Shown: piece after piece, positions 8,721-15,787 of the stretch
Position numbering within the stretch: the stretch's first letter is position 1
Layout: the number at the start of each line of letters is the position of its first letter
Translations under genes and position numbers: made by a program
The notes under the pieces: generated by a model
The model's database searches: none
What the model was told of the DNA's origin: nothing
Seen by the model: only the letters and a program-made list of their open reading frames with translations
NCBI GenBank assembly: GCA_030527205.1
Contig: JAUNBG010000032.1
Coordinates: 1 to 36,751, forward strand
DNA length: 36,751 bases
DNA from: Planctomycetia bacterium
GTDB taxonomy: Bacteria; Planctomycetota; Planctomycetia; Pirellulales; Thermoguttaceae
Reading direction: 5' to 3'

Positions 8721-9033
8721 TTATCTTGCCTGATAATCAATGGTTTCTATTTTTAGTTAATAATGATCTTATTTTCCGTTGTTCGAGATTTTGGAAAAAA
8801 TCAAAAGCCAGTCCGCGATTAAATGAAAGAATTTTCAATTTATTATTGTTAAAATGTTTATCCTCACTTTTCCCGATTTTTGCAATGATATTGGACATTT
8901 TCGCGCAGCGACGCGGCGCGAAAATCCTTTTTTCCGACGGATAATGTTCTATTCTTTGTCGCGAAAAGAAAAACGGGGGAAAGTACAGCATTTTATTGCT
9001 GTAATGTTTACTTAGCAATAATTGCCGAAAGGA
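8721..9033. other. Intergenic region, GH99-like to ispG
   Basis: About 310 bp without a gene. Nearly half is MITE-like copy 2. The TACAGCA/TGCTGTA hairpin (8984-9003) is 31 bp beyond the ispG stop and could weakly terminate that transcript, but it lacks a strong U-run. No promoter for the GH99-like gene is obvious. Confidence 0.5.
8861..9002 (-). repeat. MITE-like repeat, copy 2 (with 8-bp direct repeats)
   Basis: The terminal inverted repeats are ACTTTTCCCGATTTTT (8866-8881) and AAAAACGGGGGAAAGT (8969-8984), which pair at 13 of 16 positions. AATGTTTA occurs immediately outside both ends (8853-8860 and 9003-9010), as expected for an 8-bp target duplication. Inside is a perfect 10-bp stem, ATTTTCGCGC (8897-8906) with GCGCGAAAAT (8916-8925). 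A TACAGCA/TGCTGTA hairpin lies at 8984-9003, at the ispG-proximal end. There is no coding capacity. It lies between ispG and the GH99-like gene. Confidence 0.7.
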
Positions 9034-10215
9034 TCAAGAGAGTTTTTTTTTCAATAAATCAAGAGTTTTCTCAATAATTTGGTCATAAGGCCAGGAACCA
9101 AGAAGTCTCTTGCCGTCTTTCAAATTGACTTGATTGGGGCCACACCAAAGACCGATATCGGCGTCATCCGTTTCGCCAGGTCCATTAACCCGACATCCCA
9201 TAACCGCAATTTTTATGGGTTGATCTTGAGCAAATTCCGTTGCTTTTTTGATCTTTTGAGCCAATTCGACAAAAGCGCTGTTTTGAACTCGAGAACAACT
9301 TGGACAACTGACAATATTCAATTTGGGAAGTTTCACCGATTTTGAATCGATAATATTGTCATCTGCGACGTTTTTTAAAATCGAGATTCCAGCGCGAATC
9401 TCTTCGATTTTCTCCGAATTGGGAACGGTCAATGAAACGCGTAACGTATCGCCAATTCCTTCTACTAAAAGAGGTTCCAATGCGATTCTTGATTTTAAAA
9501 TGCCCAAAGGGGGCATGCCCGCTTCGGTCACGCCTAAATGAAGCGGAATCTGTGGACGGAGTTGGGAGAATCGTCGATTGACGCCTAAAACAGTCAACGG
9601 ATCGGAATCTTTGATTGAAACACAAAAACGGATAAAACCGAGCGATTCCAGATAGTCAGAATGTTCTAGCGCGCTTGCCAGCAAAGGATCAAATCGGGCG
9701 GCTAATTCATCGTTTTGAGGTTCATTTTTCGCAAAAGTTTCGACCTTGTTCGTTGCGTCCCTGGAAAATTGAGCCGATTTGAGAGGATCAATGCTTCCGC
9801 AATTGACCCCAATTCGTAACGCACAATCGTTATCCTGGGCAATTTTGGCAAGATATTCAACCTTTTTTTGCCAGGGAATGTCTGGATCAAGATGATGAAG
9901 ATGACCTGGATTATAACGAATTTTGTCAACAAACGGCGCGACGATTTCGGCCATTTTGTAATTTTCCTGAAGATCGACCGAAAGATTGGCAGACGTTCGC
10001 TGACGAATTTCAATGAGCGCTTCAGCGTCTTGAAGATTGTCAACAGCAATACGAATTAAACCGCCTCCGGCTTCAAACAAGATTTGTGACATTTGAGCAG
10101 TTGCCGCAATATCGATCGTTTTTGTCGCACACATACTTTGAATCAAAATAGGCGCATCGCCTCCAAGAAAAGTTGATCCGACCTTAATTTTCCGAGTTGG
10201 TTTTCGTTTTTCCAT
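9034..10215 (-). CDS. ispG: 4-hydroxy-3-methylbut-2-en-1-yl diphosphate synthase (flavodoxin/ferredoxin)
   Basis: IspG (GcpE) makes HMBPP from MEcPP in the non-mevalonate isoprenoid pathway, using a [4Fe-4S] cluster. The N-terminal TIM-barrel part begins with RKIKVGSTFLGGDAPILIQS, the classic IspG opening, and KIRYNPGH and RIGVNCGS follow. The C-terminal part carries the cluster ligands: SCPSCSR (Cys304, Cys307) and MGCRVNGPGE (Cys341, Glu348), spaced as in the family. At 393 residues it is the usual bacterial short form. I chose the ATG at 10215. The reading frame stays open to a TTG at 10254, but the extra 13 residues precede the conserved start and no good ribosome site supports them. It stands alone; about 700 bp of repeat-rich DNA lies upstream. 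Confidence 0.93.
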   Translation of the reverse strand: MEKRKPTRKIKVGSTFLGGDAPILIQSMCATKTIDIAATAQMSQILFEAGGGLIRIAVDNLQDAEALIEIRQRTSANLSVDLQENYKMAEIVAPFVDKIRYNPGHLHHLDPDIPWQKKVEYLAKIAQDNDCALRIGVNCGSIDPLKSAQFSRDATNKVETFAKNEPQNDELAARFDPLLASALEHSDYLESLGFIRFCVSIKDSDPLTVLGVNRRFSQLRPQIPLHLGVTEAGMPPLGILKSRIALEPLLVEGIGDTLRVSLTVPNSEKIEEIRAGISILKNVADDNIIDSKSVKLPKLNIVSCPSCSRVQNSAFVELAQKIKKATEFAQDQPIKIAVMGCRVNGPGETDDADIGLWCGPNQVNLKDGKRLLGSWPYDQIIEKTLDLLKKKLS

Positions 10216-10269
10216 TTTTGCCAGATTTCCAATAGTCGAACAGTTAAACGTCAAACGGTTAAAGATGAA

Positions 10270-10332
10270 GGAAGTTCTAAAAATCCGGATTTTTCAACAA
10301 ACACATTTCGGATAAAGGGTTTTTAAACTTCC
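10270..10332 (+). repeat. 46-bp repeat B, copy 1, within short inverted repeats
   Basis: 10272-10317 matches 19856-19901 (opposite strand) at 43 of 46 positions, including the palindromic AAAATCCGGATTTT part and CAACAAAC(A/G)CATTTCGGATAAAG. This copy is also bracketed by an imperfect inverted repeat, GGAAGTTCTAAAAATCC (10270-10286) against GGGTTTTTAAACTTCC (10317-10332), giving a 63-nt unit that could fold as a long hairpin. Confidence 0.65.
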
Positions 10333-10498
10333 TATGATTCTATTTTTACAAAATATCAGGAATCTGCCAAGCCGGAGCAACGAAAAAAGTTTATGCTCAA
10401 GAAATAAATGACGATTTTATTAATCTTTCGCAAAGTCGCAAAGAAAAAGGGAATTATGTCGAACGAAACAAAAAAGAGTCTTTGGAAGCTTCCTTCTT

Positions 10499-10520
10499 TC
10501 TCGGCGTCTGAAGCGAGAGA
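10499..10520. repeat. 22-bp hairpin repeat C, copy 1
   Basis: TCTCGGCGTCTGAAGCGAGA plus GA. It matches copy 2 at 12435-12456 at 20 of 22 positions. Here TCTCG pairs with CGAGA around a 10-nt loop. Confidence 0.45.
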
Positions 10521-10557
10521 TCGCTAAAATCGTTTTTAATGTTTCCTTGTTTTTAAA

Positions 10558-10828
10558 CAGTATTTCGCCGATTTTTTCTTTTCGCGTCCCAGAATCGAAC
10601 ATTATCCGTCGGAAAAAAGGATATTCGCTCAGCGACGCAGCGACGCAACGAACAGGATAAAAACTCCTAAAACGAGCAACGGAAACGACTCTTTTTGAAA
10701 TGGAACTGCCGTTTTACAAGCGATTTAAATAACGACGAAATCGGAAGTTCCAAAAAGAAAGCGTCCTTGGAGTTCCGTTGCGCCGCGCGAAAATTTTCGA
10801 TATCATTACCAAAATCGGGGAAAAAGCA
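10558..10828 (+). repeat. MITE-like repeat, copy 3 (long form)
   Basis: The left end is CAGTATTTCGCCGATTTTTT and the right end is CAAAATCGGGGAAAAAG, inverted relative to each other. TTTTAAA lies directly outside both ends (10551-10557 and 10829-10835). The shared core (CTTTTCGCG, CAGAAT, ATTATCCGTCGGAAAAAAGG) is followed by about 130 bp absent from copies 2 and 4. That stretch includes an inverted repeat, CTTTTTG..GGAACT with AGTTCCAAAAAG (10691-10707 with 10746-10757). The part after it (GCGCGAAAATTTTCGATATCATTACC) rejoins the family consensus. Copies 2 and 4 may be internal deletion forms of this one. Confidence 0.65.
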
Positions 10829-10932
10829 TTTTAAAGGAATCGCAGGTTTTATAGTCCAATTGACAGAGGTTGGTTCTTCAAAATTTGGAAAAGCGAACTT
10901 TACGAATTGCCGATTCTGTCGTTATTTCGTTA

Positions 10933-12030
10933 TTATTGAGCAGAAATAACAATCAAAACGTTATAATAGACCGATTGAGAAGAGATCAGTTTGGAAAAAT
11001 TTCCGACGAATCCGGACGAAGTCGATTCGGTTAAAATCATGGGAATCATTCCCAAATTCAAAAGAAAAACGCTTTCTTTTGGAAAAGAAATTTTTCCGGT
11101 CAAGTTAGAATGGGCAATTTGAGGGATTTCAGCAGTTAATTGCTGTCGCGGCGAAGATTGAGTTGGAATTTTCAAAGAAAACGAATGCATTTTTTCGATA
11201 ACGGAAGATTGACATTTAAACAGAAATTCCAATTTTTGACCGTCCAGGGAAACCAAAGGCGTTATTTCGATACGATATCCCTCTTCAACAGTCGATGTTT
11301 CGGAAATATAACCGGAAGTTGCTTTGGGATCAATCTGTATATCGCGGACATACTTTTTCGCCGGCATAGGCAGAATCCAGCCAAAGGTTTCGCCGTTTGG
11401 AACATTGTTTTTTGCGGCGTTTAATTCCACAAAATCCGATCGACGGGAGATATCGGCGAAAAACGATTCCGAGAGCGTTTTATCGATAATCCAACCTTGA
11501 ACATCTTTGGAAGAAACGGGATAGGGGCGCATATAAGCCGCCGTTCGAGTTCTCCAATCCGGCGATTGAAGAACGAGAATACGAACAGTAAACATTTCAT
11601 TCTTGCGAGCAGGATCGACAAAGCGATCAATGATATTGGCCATATAATTTTGAACTTCTTGATTATGATAAACATATAATTTATCGCGAGTTGCCGAAAA
11701 AATGCCAAAAGGTTCCGAATGCCAAAAATCCTCATTGAGATCGGAAAGAATCCAACGAATGATCGTTTGTTGCGGTTTCGGAAGGGTCGGATACAGATTT
11801 GTGTATGGCGAAATGTCATAAGTCATCCAAAATTGACCGTTGGACGACGGCAAGGAATTGAGTCCTCGTTCAGAGGTCGTTTTTTTCGTTCCGTCAAAGT
11901 TTTCCTGAGAAAGAACATTTGTATCAATCCCCAGAGAAAACAACAAGATAACAAAGCAGACAAATCTGAAGACATTTAATGAATCGAAGCGATATGTCCT
12001 GAACAGAACGAAATAAAGACTTGTTTTCAT
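10933..12030 (-). CDS. Exported secretin-fold-like protein of unknown function
   Basis: 365 residues with a signal peptide at about 15-42. The middle segment LYVYHNQEVQNYMANIIDRFVDP resembles the small N1-type domains of secretins. Later parts follow the order seen in a secretin core: GYRIEITPLVSLDGQKLEFLFKC, then a glutamine- and proline-rich strand region, then GKISFPKESVFLLNLGMIPM, where secretins have a GxxxLGGL-like turn. The usual long secretin gate and repeated N-domains are absent, so a channel is doubtful; a periplasmic or envelope protein derived from this fold is more likely. No secretion-system genes are nearby. The start is the ATG at 12030 with AAGGGA 9 nt upstream. The assignment to the fold is an inference from pattern only. 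Confidence 0.55.
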   Translation of the reverse strand: MKTSLYFVLFRTYRFDSLNVFRFVCFVILLFSLGIDTNVLSQENFDGTKKTTSERGLNSLPSSNGQFWMTYDISPYTNLYPTLPKPQQTIIRWILSDLNEDFWHSEPFGIFSATRDKLYVYHNQEVQNYMANIIDRFVDPARKNEMFTVRILVLQSPDWRTRTAAYMRPYPVSSKDVQGWIIDKTLSESFFADISRRSDFVELNAAKNNVPNGETFGWILPMPAKKYVRDIQIDPKATSGYISETSTVEEGYRIEITPLVSLDGQKLEFLFKCQSSVIEKMHSFSLKIPTQSSPRQQLTAEIPQIAHSNLTGKISFPKESVFLLNLGMIPMILTESTSSGFVGNFSKLISSQSVYYNVLIVISAQ

Positions 12031-12542
12031 CGCAAGATTCCCTTCTTAATTTCTTTTTAAATAATCATTGACAGTCTTTATGCTTTTCATTTTTTGAAAA
12101 ACTGAAGTCGATGGGGTTGCAAGTCCGAATAACAGGCGAATTAAGGAAGGGCGAAGACCGTCGCGTCTCTTTATTGGCTCAACGAGTCAACGTCCTTATT
12201 CTTTTTTATTTCGCAGAGGATCAGAGAAGAAACGGGGATAAAAAAGGCGGAAATATGTTTCGAACCAGTCAAGAAAAAAGATTGTTCAGCCCGGCCTTAT
12301 TCGCAAATAAACAGGTCGGATTGCAAGATTATTCCAATTGCAATCAAAGCGTTTGTTTTCTTAAAATTTCATGAAAAACGGTTTTGATTTTATTGACGGA
12401 CAAACTCATGATTTCATTTTCCCCCTTCCCCCTTTCTCTGCGTCTGAAGCAAGAGAGAAACAAAATCGTCGTTTGCAGTTTGAGTTTCATTTTGATCTGA
12501 ATGGTTGAAAAACAATCAATAAACGAAACGGGTCAACAACGT
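12031..12542. other. Intergenic region, iorB to secretin-like gene
   Basis: About 510 bp without a supported gene. It contains hairpin repeat C copy 2 (12435-12456) and the iorB terminator at its right edge. A 12-mer on the - strand, ATCGACTTCAGT (12101-12112), sits about 71 bp before the downstream gene. The same 12-mer lies about 69 bp before iorA. An 87-codon open frame on + has no ribosome site or recognisable domain and was not called. Confidence 0.5.
12435..12456. repeat. 22-bp hairpin repeat C, copy 2
   Basis: TCTCTGCGTCTGAAGCAAGA plus GA, 20 of 22 identical to the copy at 10499-10520. The loop GTCTGAA is unchanged, while both differences lie in the arms. The arms can still pair, in a shifted register. 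AAAATCGT follows both copies shortly after. Confidence 0.45.
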
Positions 12543-12547
12543 TTATT
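12506..12547 (-). terminator. Rho-independent terminator of iorAB
   Basis: AATAAACG and CGTTTATT form an 8-bp stem (arms 12540-12547 and 12518-12525), followed on the - strand by GATTGTTTTTC. The stem overlaps the iorB stop codon. Confidence 0.5.
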
Positions 12548-13247
12548 TGCAGTTTCTCCCAAAAAGGAAAGCTTCGATATTGAGATCAATAAATTTTGGT
12601 TTAACACATTTTTTGATCGCAAGTTCCCAAACGTCCAAAGAAAAATCCAATTGAGTTGAAAGAGCGCCTAATAAAATGGAGTTGGCGGCTTTTGCGTTTC
12701 CAAGCTCCGTTGCTTTTTCAACCGCATGAAGATAAATCAGGCGCGGAAAAAACTGCTCTAAAATCTGTTGATCGATCTCAGGATAAGGGGTTTGTCCCGA
12801 TGAAGCGGTTACCGGAATAATAACCTGATCTGAAATAACAGCAAGTCCGTTCGGCGAAAGATAATTTCGATAGCGCAAGCCCTCGATTCTTTCTAACGAC
12901 GCCAGAACCGTTGCCGTTCCCTTGGGAATCAAGGGGCTATAAACTTTTTCGCCAAAACGAATTTGAGCGATCACAGAACCGCCGCGTTGAGCCATTCCAT
13001 GAATTTCGTTCGTTTTGACATCAAATCCGGATTCTTGAGCCGCCTGGGCAATAATCTCGCTGGCCAAAAGAATTCCCTGACCTCCAACTCCAACCAGGAC
13101 AACGCTCGTCGTTTCACTAATTCTCTTTTTGTATTCTGAAGTCGTTATTGTCATTTCGGTATTCTCTTTCAATTGTTCCAAAGCCGCCTTTAAAGTTTCA
13201 GAAGTCGCGTTTGTTAAATTGTCTTTGACATTTGTTTCGTAAACCAT
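12543..13247 (-). CDS. iorB: Indolepyruvate:ferredoxin oxidoreductase, beta (gamma-domain) subunit
   Basis: IorB partners IorA to convert aryl pyruvates (from aromatic amino acids) and CoA to aryl-acetyl-CoA and CO2, reducing ferredoxin. 234 residues in the cytoplasm. The conserved gamma-type domain begins at VVLVGVGGQGILLASEII (about 48-65) and includes TNEIHGMAQRGGSVIAQIRFG. An N-terminal stretch of about 40 residues precedes the domain, longer than usual. The Met at 13154 could be an alternative start, but the ATG at 13247 has a strong AAGGAG 10 nt upstream and overlaps the iorA stop as TAATG, which argues for translational coupling. No separate ferredoxin gene is adjacent. Confidence 0.88.
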   Translation of the reverse strand: MVYETNVKDNLTNATSETLKAALEQLKENTEMTITTSEYKKRISETTSVVLVGVGGQGILLASEIIAQAAQESGFDVKTNEIHGMAQRGGSVIAQIRFGEKVYSPLIPKGTATVLASLERIEGLRYRNYLSPNGLAVISDQVIIPVTASSGQTPYPEIDQQILEQFFPRLIYLHAVEKATELGNAKAANSILLGALSTQLDFSLDVWELAIKKCVKPKFIDLNIEAFLFGRNCK

Positions 13248-15112
13248 TAGCGAACTTCTCCTTTCTCTGTTTCATCAATCAATTCTTCACTGAAAACATG
13301 AGCAGGACAGATTTGTTTGCAAAGAGTACAGCCAGCGCAAAGGAGATTATTGATACGAATACCATTTTCATCGCTTTCGATGCCAGGGCATCCCAATTTA
13401 AGACAAAGTCCGCATTTTTTGCATTTTGAGGATTCCGCATGAAGCGGTTTGCCGGGCATCTTTTTTTCGGCCAAGGGGCAAGGTTCCTTTGATACAATAA
13501 GCCATGATTCGTTCGAATTGAGCGCCTCGTTCAGAACGGCAACAACTTCTTTCAGATTTCGCGGTTGAACTTCAACAATGTTTTTTATGCCAACGGCGCG
13601 TCCCAGATCAGCGATTGAGACGGCGATTGTCGGTTCGCCCGTTATTGTTTTTCCGGTTCCCGGATTGTCTTGATGACCGGTCATCGCGGTCGTTCGATTA
13701 TCAAGGACAATAATAACGGACTCGCCTTTGTTATAGGAAATATCGAGAAGACCCGTTATTCCCGAATGAAAAAAGGTTGAGTCGCCCACAATTCCGACGA
13801 CTTTTCGATCATTTTTGGCGCAATGAATCCCATGAGCCAGGGAAATGCCGCCGCCCATACAGAGAATAGTATCCATTCGATTCAAAGGGGGCGAAACGCC
13901 TAAACTGTAACAACCGATGTCGCCGGTAACGACGACATCGAAACGTCCTAAAGCATAAAAAATGCCGCGATGCGGACATCCAGGGCAGAGAACAGGCGGT
14001 CGATTCGGAAGAGCCGGAATGTCGGGACAATTTATGCAATTGTTCGAATTCGATACAGAATACGGATTTTCCTCGTCAAAAAGATTTGATTCCGAATCGT
14101 CCATAACAAGTTGTTTTTCGACGAGTTTTTCTCGAATTTTGCGAAGAATATCGACATCAAGAGCTCCCATGTTGGGAACAAGCGGTTCTTCTTCAATTGT
14201 TTTGCCGATTGTTTGAATCCCAAGGGCTTTAATATGTTCTTCAAGAAAATCTTCGAGTTCCTCAATAACAAAGACATTTTCGACTTTTTGGGCAAATTCT
14301 TTAATAAGTCGATCAGGAAAAGGAAACGACCAACCAAGCTTCAAAATGGAAATTTCAGGAAAAACTTCGCGAACATATTGATAAGCGGCCCCGGATGTAA
14401 TGATTCCAACTTTGCGATTGCCGTCAGAACTCCATTCGATACGGTTCAAGGGAGAGTTCGAAGCGGCGTCCCGAAGGTCGGCAAGACGTTTTTCGAGTTT
14501 AACTCGCATTGGACGAGCCCAAGCGGGAATCGGAACAAATCGCGGCGGATTCTTTTCAAAATGAATTTTTCGATTTAAATCGGCTCGATCATTTAACGAA
14601 ACAATGCCCCGAGAATGACTGATCGTTGTTGTGCTTCGGAAAATAATGGGAGTTTGAAATTTTTCAGAAATATCAAACGCTTCTTTAATGAATTCTTTCG
14701 CTTCTTCAGAATCGGACGGTTCAAAAACGGGAACTTTGGCAAAACGGGCAAATTGGCGAGTATCTTGTTCGTTTTGCGAAGAATTCATTCCGGGATCATC
14801 AGCGACAACGGCGACAAATCCGCCGACCGTTCCGATATAAGCGAGGGTCATTAACGGATCGGCAGCAACATTCAATCCGACATGTTTCATTGTTGTCATC
14901 GATCGGGCGCCGGTTGTTGAAGCTCCGACGGCGACTTCAAAAGCAACTTTTTCATTTGGCGCCCATTCGCAATAGACGTCGTCCTTATAATATTTGCTGA
15001 TATTTTCCAGGATTTCTGTAGAAGGAGTTCCTGGATATCCTGAAACAACAGAAACGCCTGCTTCCCAAGCGCCGCGAGCGATCGCTTCATTTCCCGATAA
15101 TAATTTTTTCAT
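13247..15112 (-). CDS. iorA: Indolepyruvate:ferredoxin oxidoreductase, alpha subunit
   Basis: 621 residues, the usual size for IorA. The N-terminal pyrimidine-binding domain opens with LLSGNEAIARGAWEAGV and has SGYPGTPSTEI. A central transketolase-C-like domain follows. The TPP-binding domain contains CPGCPHRG (376-383), GDIGCYSLG and the GDSTFFHS..DN diphosphate/metal site (443-450, 471-472). At the C-terminus are two [4Fe-4S] ferredoxin motifs: Cys564/567/570/575 and Cys592/595/598/602. The complete cofactor set suggests an active, oxygen-sensitive enzyme for aromatic amino-acid fermentation or reverse assimilation. It lies first in a two-gene operon with iorB. The ATG at 15112 has only a weak ribosome site (GGA, 7 nt upstream). 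Confidence 0.93.
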   Translation of the reverse strand: MKKLLSGNEAIARGAWEAGVSVVSGYPGTPSTEILENISKYYKDDVYCEWAPNEKVAFEVAVGASTTGARSMTTMKHVGLNVAADPLMTLAYIGTVGGFVAVVADDPGMNSSQNEQDTRQFARFAKVPVFEPSDSEEAKEFIKEAFDISEKFQTPIIFRSTTTISHSRGIVSLNDRADLNRKIHFEKNPPRFVPIPAWARPMRVKLEKRLADLRDAASNSPLNRIEWSSDGNRKVGIITSGAAYQYVREVFPEISILKLGWSFPFPDRLIKEFAQKVENVFVIEELEDFLEEHIKALGIQTIGKTIEEEPLVPNMGALDVDILRKIREKLVEKQLVMDDSESNLFDEENPYSVSNSNNCINCPDIPALPNRPPVLCPGCPHRGIFYALGRFDVVVTGDIGCYSLGVSPPLNRMDTILCMGGGISLAHGIHCAKNDRKVVGIVGDSTFFHSGITGLLDISYNKGESVIIVLDNRTTAMTGHQDNPGTGKTITGEPTIAVSIADLGRAVGIKNIVEVQPRNLKEVVAVLNEALNSNESWLIVSKEPCPLAEKKMPGKPLHAESSKCKKCGLCLKLGCPGIESDENGIRINNLLCAGCTLCKQICPAHVFSEELIDETEKGEVR

Positions 15113-15787
15113 AACGTTGTCCGACTCTATTTGGGCTGGAAATATTGAGTTACTTGAACCGATTTTCGATTGTCATTGATACTGAAGTCGATATGGGCAA
15201 GGTTTCGCCCTTTTATAAACAGTCCGTTATTGCTGTCTCAGCAATTCAGCGAACAATCAGTTTAATAGGCTAAAGAATGACATTATCAATAAAGCAGAAT
15301 AAACAGATTCGTCAATTATAATAATTTAATAAAAAACGGCTCAAATAAATTTTATCTCTTTTTATTGTAAGCTTTTTTTCGATTATTTCAACAGGGAAAG
15401 ACATTGTTCTTTTAATATGCTGAAGGTTTCCTTGTTTTTGATCAAGATTGGTCAGATCGAAGACGGGAAAATTTCAGCAATATATTATTATTGAACGTTT
15501 TGAATTTCTTCTTTATAAGCCCGACAAGAATGAGCAAACCTCGAAAGATATGCCATTCTTTCGCTCATAACGGCTTTTCTATAAAACAACCGAATCAAAG
15601 AATTCTTTTCAAAAAAGTTTAAAAAAACTTAATTTTCTAAAATTGATCTGGAAACGTTTGAAAAAAATTGCTATTCTTCTCAAAAAATCGAAAAAACAGC
15701 ATTCTGTTTTTAAAATATAGACTATTAAGTCGTTTTATCTTTATTCTCAAAAAGTTGAACGCTGCAAGGTTTTTTAAGGAACTCAAA
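15113..15787. other. Divergent intergenic region, iorA / LysM gene
   Basis: About 675 bp that must carry promoters for iorAB (-) and the LysM cluster (+). No convincing -35/-10 pair was found. It holds the shared 12-mer near 15180, a small GGGC...GCCC hairpin near 15196-15211, and a nested stem-loop at 15530-15568. The frame upstream of the LysM start is open to a TTG at 15668 but is not supported as coding. Confidence 0.45.
15530..15568. other. Nested inverted repeat (structured leader candidate)
   Basis: CGAAAGA (15542-15548) and TCTTTCG (15557-15563) form a perfect 7-bp stem with loop TATGCCAT. Outside them ATGAG (15530-15534) and CTCAT (15564-15568) pair with a 7-nt bulge on one side. 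It lies about 220 bp before the LysM gene. It could be part of a leader RNA or a protein-binding palindrome; no known riboswitch was recognised. Confidence 0.35.

Larger units (their letters stand above)
10216..10932. other. Repeat-rich intergenic region upstream of ispG
   Basis: About 700 bp without a credible gene between the secretin-like gene and ispG. It holds the 46-bp repeat B (10272-10317), a small hairpin repeat (10499-10520) and the long MITE-like copy 3 (10558-10828). The ispG promoter must lie here or within these repeats; no clear -35/-10 pair was identified. Confidence 0.5.

Noticed and set aside
12111..12374. 87-codon open frame on + between iorB and the secretin-like gene
   Set aside because: No ribosome site, no recognisable motif and no neighbour in the same direction.
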